Shown piece after piece: positions 5,925-6,879 of a stretch of 6,879 bases of DNA; the stretch's first letter is position 1, and each line of letters begins with the position of its first letter. The position numbers and the translations under genes are program-made. The stretch spans positions 1-6,879 of the forward strand of contig DADO01000016.1 in the NCBI GenBank assembly GCA_002509325.1, in the 5' to 3' direction. The notes under the pieces are model-generated. The model had not been told where the DNA came from, did not search any database, and saw only the letters and a list, made by a program, of their open reading frames with translations. The DNA is from Methanosarcina sp. UBA402. GTDB lineage: Archaea; Halobacteriota; Methanosarcinia; Methanosarcinales; Methanosarcinaceae.

Positions 5925-5934
5925 TAACAGTATA
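5913..5934 (+). repeat. Perfect 11-base tandem repeat upstream of the NlpC/P60-PKD gene
   Basis: GTAACAGTATA occurs twice with no spacer (5913-5923 and 5924-5934), about 20 bases before the BRE/TATA of the next gene. The second copy runs into AGTATAAATACT, which has AGTAT/ATACT arms. Eleven-base spacing places both copies on one face of the helix, which suits an activator or repressor site. It overlaps the end of the coding-like remnant, so it could be chance. Confidence 0.6.
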
Positions 5935-5953
5935 AATACTATTCCTAAAGATT

Positions 5954-5970
5954 GAAAAAGTTATATATTA
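5954..5970 (+). promoter_or_regulatory. BRE/TATA promoter of the NlpC/P60-PKD gene
   Basis: GAAAAAG followed by TTATATATTA is a strong archaeal BRE plus TATA. Transcription would begin near 5990-5995, leaving a short leader of about 25 bases before the ATG at 6019. AGTATAAATAC at 5930-5940 is a weaker alternative. Confidence 0.7.
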
Positions 5971-6018
5971 AATGCAGATAAGATAATTAAGTTAGAAGAA
6001 TGCGGACATTGAGCGAAA

Positions 6019-6879
6019 ATGAAGATAAATACTCAAAAATTAATAGCCGTGCTCCTTGTAATTATCTTAATAGAATCCATACCCCTTGTAGCAGCAGCTC
6101 CTTTAGGAACATCAGAGTCCGCAGTAGTCGAAGCCGCAAAAAGTTGGATTGGAGTTAAATCTGTGCACGGTGGCAACGACAAATCGGGTATTGATTGCTC
6201 TCATTTAGTATTTCAAGTATACAAACAAGCCGGAGCCAAAGGCATAGAGTTTCAAACTGTGCCTAATATGAAAAAAAATCCATATTATGTTAATACAACT
6301 TCCCCCACCCCTGGAGACGTAATCTTTTGGGAAAGAGACGTTACTAAAAACAACAGAAATTACTGGCTTGTCAATCATGTGGGAATATACATAGGAGAAG
6401 AACAGTTCATAGACACATCTTTTGATACAAAAACTGTTGCCATAGGAAGTATTAGTGGTGTGTACAAAGAAGGAATGCCGTACTATGCAAGATGGAATCC
6501 TGATGGAAGCGATGATACAAAGGTACCCAGTGAAACTCCCGATAATAACGATGTAATCCCGCCAGTCGCTGCATTCTCTATATCCCCTACCTCTGGAAAA
6601 GCCCCATTGAATGTAGCGTTTATTGACAACAGTATAGGTGCAACTTCCTGGTCCTGGAGTTTTGGAGACGGAGCTACCTCAACCGAGCCGAATCCGATGC
6701 ATACTTACTCAGAAGCAGGAGATTATACAATTGTCCTGATCGTAAACAATGAAAAGGGCTCAAGCTCAAAAACTCTAAATATGGTTGTGCAGGAAGAACC
6801 GAGTCAAGAAATAATTCTTCCTGCAGCAGATTTTTATGCAGATATTACCAGTGGTCCTGCTCCTCTTTTTGTGCAATTT
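6019..6879 (+). CDS. Secreted NlpC/P60-like cysteine peptidase with PKD domains (cut by window end)
   Basis: The open frame gives 287 residues and runs off the right edge. Residues 1-27 are a Sec-type signal (MKINTQK, then a hydrophobic core and VAAA), so the protein is exported. Residues 32-158 look like an NlpC/P60 domain: the catalytic Cys60 in GIDCSHLVFQVY (57-68), PGDVIFW at 98-104, the likely catalytic His120 in LVNHVGIYIG (117-126) and FIDTS at 130-134. The usual DCSG reads DCSH here. A Pro/Asp-rich linker (160-181) leads to a PKD domain at 182-257 with WSWSFGDG (211-218), NPMHTY and AGDYTIVLIV. A second PKD domain begins at about 268 (PAADFYADITSGPAPLFVQF). PKD repeats are common in Methanosarcina surface proteins. 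Methanosarcina lacks murein, so the substrate is probably protein or another amide; this is unknown. The ribosome site is weak. Confidence 0.88.
   Translation, partial: MKINTQKLIAVLLVIILIESIPLVAAAPLGTSESAVVEAAKSWIGVKSVHGGNDKSGIDCSHLVFQVYKQAGAKGIEFQTVPNMKKNPYYVNTTSPTPGDVIFWERDVTKNNRNYWLVNHVGIYIGEEQFIDTSFDTKTVAIGSISGVYKEGMPYYARWNPDGSDDTKVPSETPDNNDVIPPVAAFSISPTSGKAPLNVAFIDNSIGATSWSWSFGDGATSTEPNPMHTYSEAGDYTIVLIVNNEKGSSSKTLNMVVQEEPSQEIILPAADFYADITSGPAPLFVQF

Noticed and set aside
1..6879. CRISPR array, tRNA, rRNA or intact insertion sequence
   Set aside because: I found no regularly spaced repeats, no cloverleaf with the conserved T-arm sequence, and no transposase motif in any frame.

Overview
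The window looks like a chromosomal segment of a methanogenic archaeon, most likely a Methanosarcina species. The evidence is a membrane-type (Vho/Vht-like, methanophenazine-linked) [NiFe]-hydrogenase small and large subunit pair, archaeal BRE/TATA promoters and T-tract termination, AT-rich intergenic regions, and a secreted PKD-repeat protein of a kind common in this genus. The genus is inferred from gene content; no database was searched.

Left part (1-1766, minus strand): the start of the hydrogenase large subunit gene, which runs off the left edge, and the complete small subunit gene upstream of it. The two overlap by one base (TAATG). The small subunit carries a Tat signal, all expected cluster ligands but one, and a C-terminal membrane anchor. 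The first Cys of the proximal-cluster CxxC is Asp. The start of this gene is ambiguous: a strong Shine-Dalgarno sequence sits too far upstream of the best in-frame ATG, but is well placed for a 13-codon upstream ORF that overlaps that ATG as ATGA.

Middle (1767-4264): an intact Kup-type potassium transporter gene on the minus strand, followed by a hairpin/T-tract terminator and preceded by a good archaeal promoter. The 326-base gap before the hydrogenase operon holds its probable promoter and a 10-bp-stem inverted repeat.

Right-centre (4265-5924, plus strand): a decaying accessory block. It contains a MATE efflux pump gene cut after about 93 residues, an apparently intact MarR regulator gene, a TrmB-like regulator broken by stops and frameshifts, and an unidentified coding-like frame without a start. 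The 275-base gap before marR carries a pair of near-palindromic ATCCGGAT sites in inverted orientation with mutually exclusive hairpins between them. It could be an operator pair, an attenuator or a small MITE-like element.

Right edge (5954-6879, plus strand): a clear promoter and the start of a secreted protein with an NlpC/P60-like cysteine peptidase domain followed by PKD domains, cut by the window end.

The hydrogenase feeds electrons from H2 to the membrane electron carrier, and Kup handles K+ uptake. The MarR/MATE/TrmB block looks like a drug-efflux and regulation cluster being lost. I see no tRNA, rRNA, CRISPR array or intact transposase.
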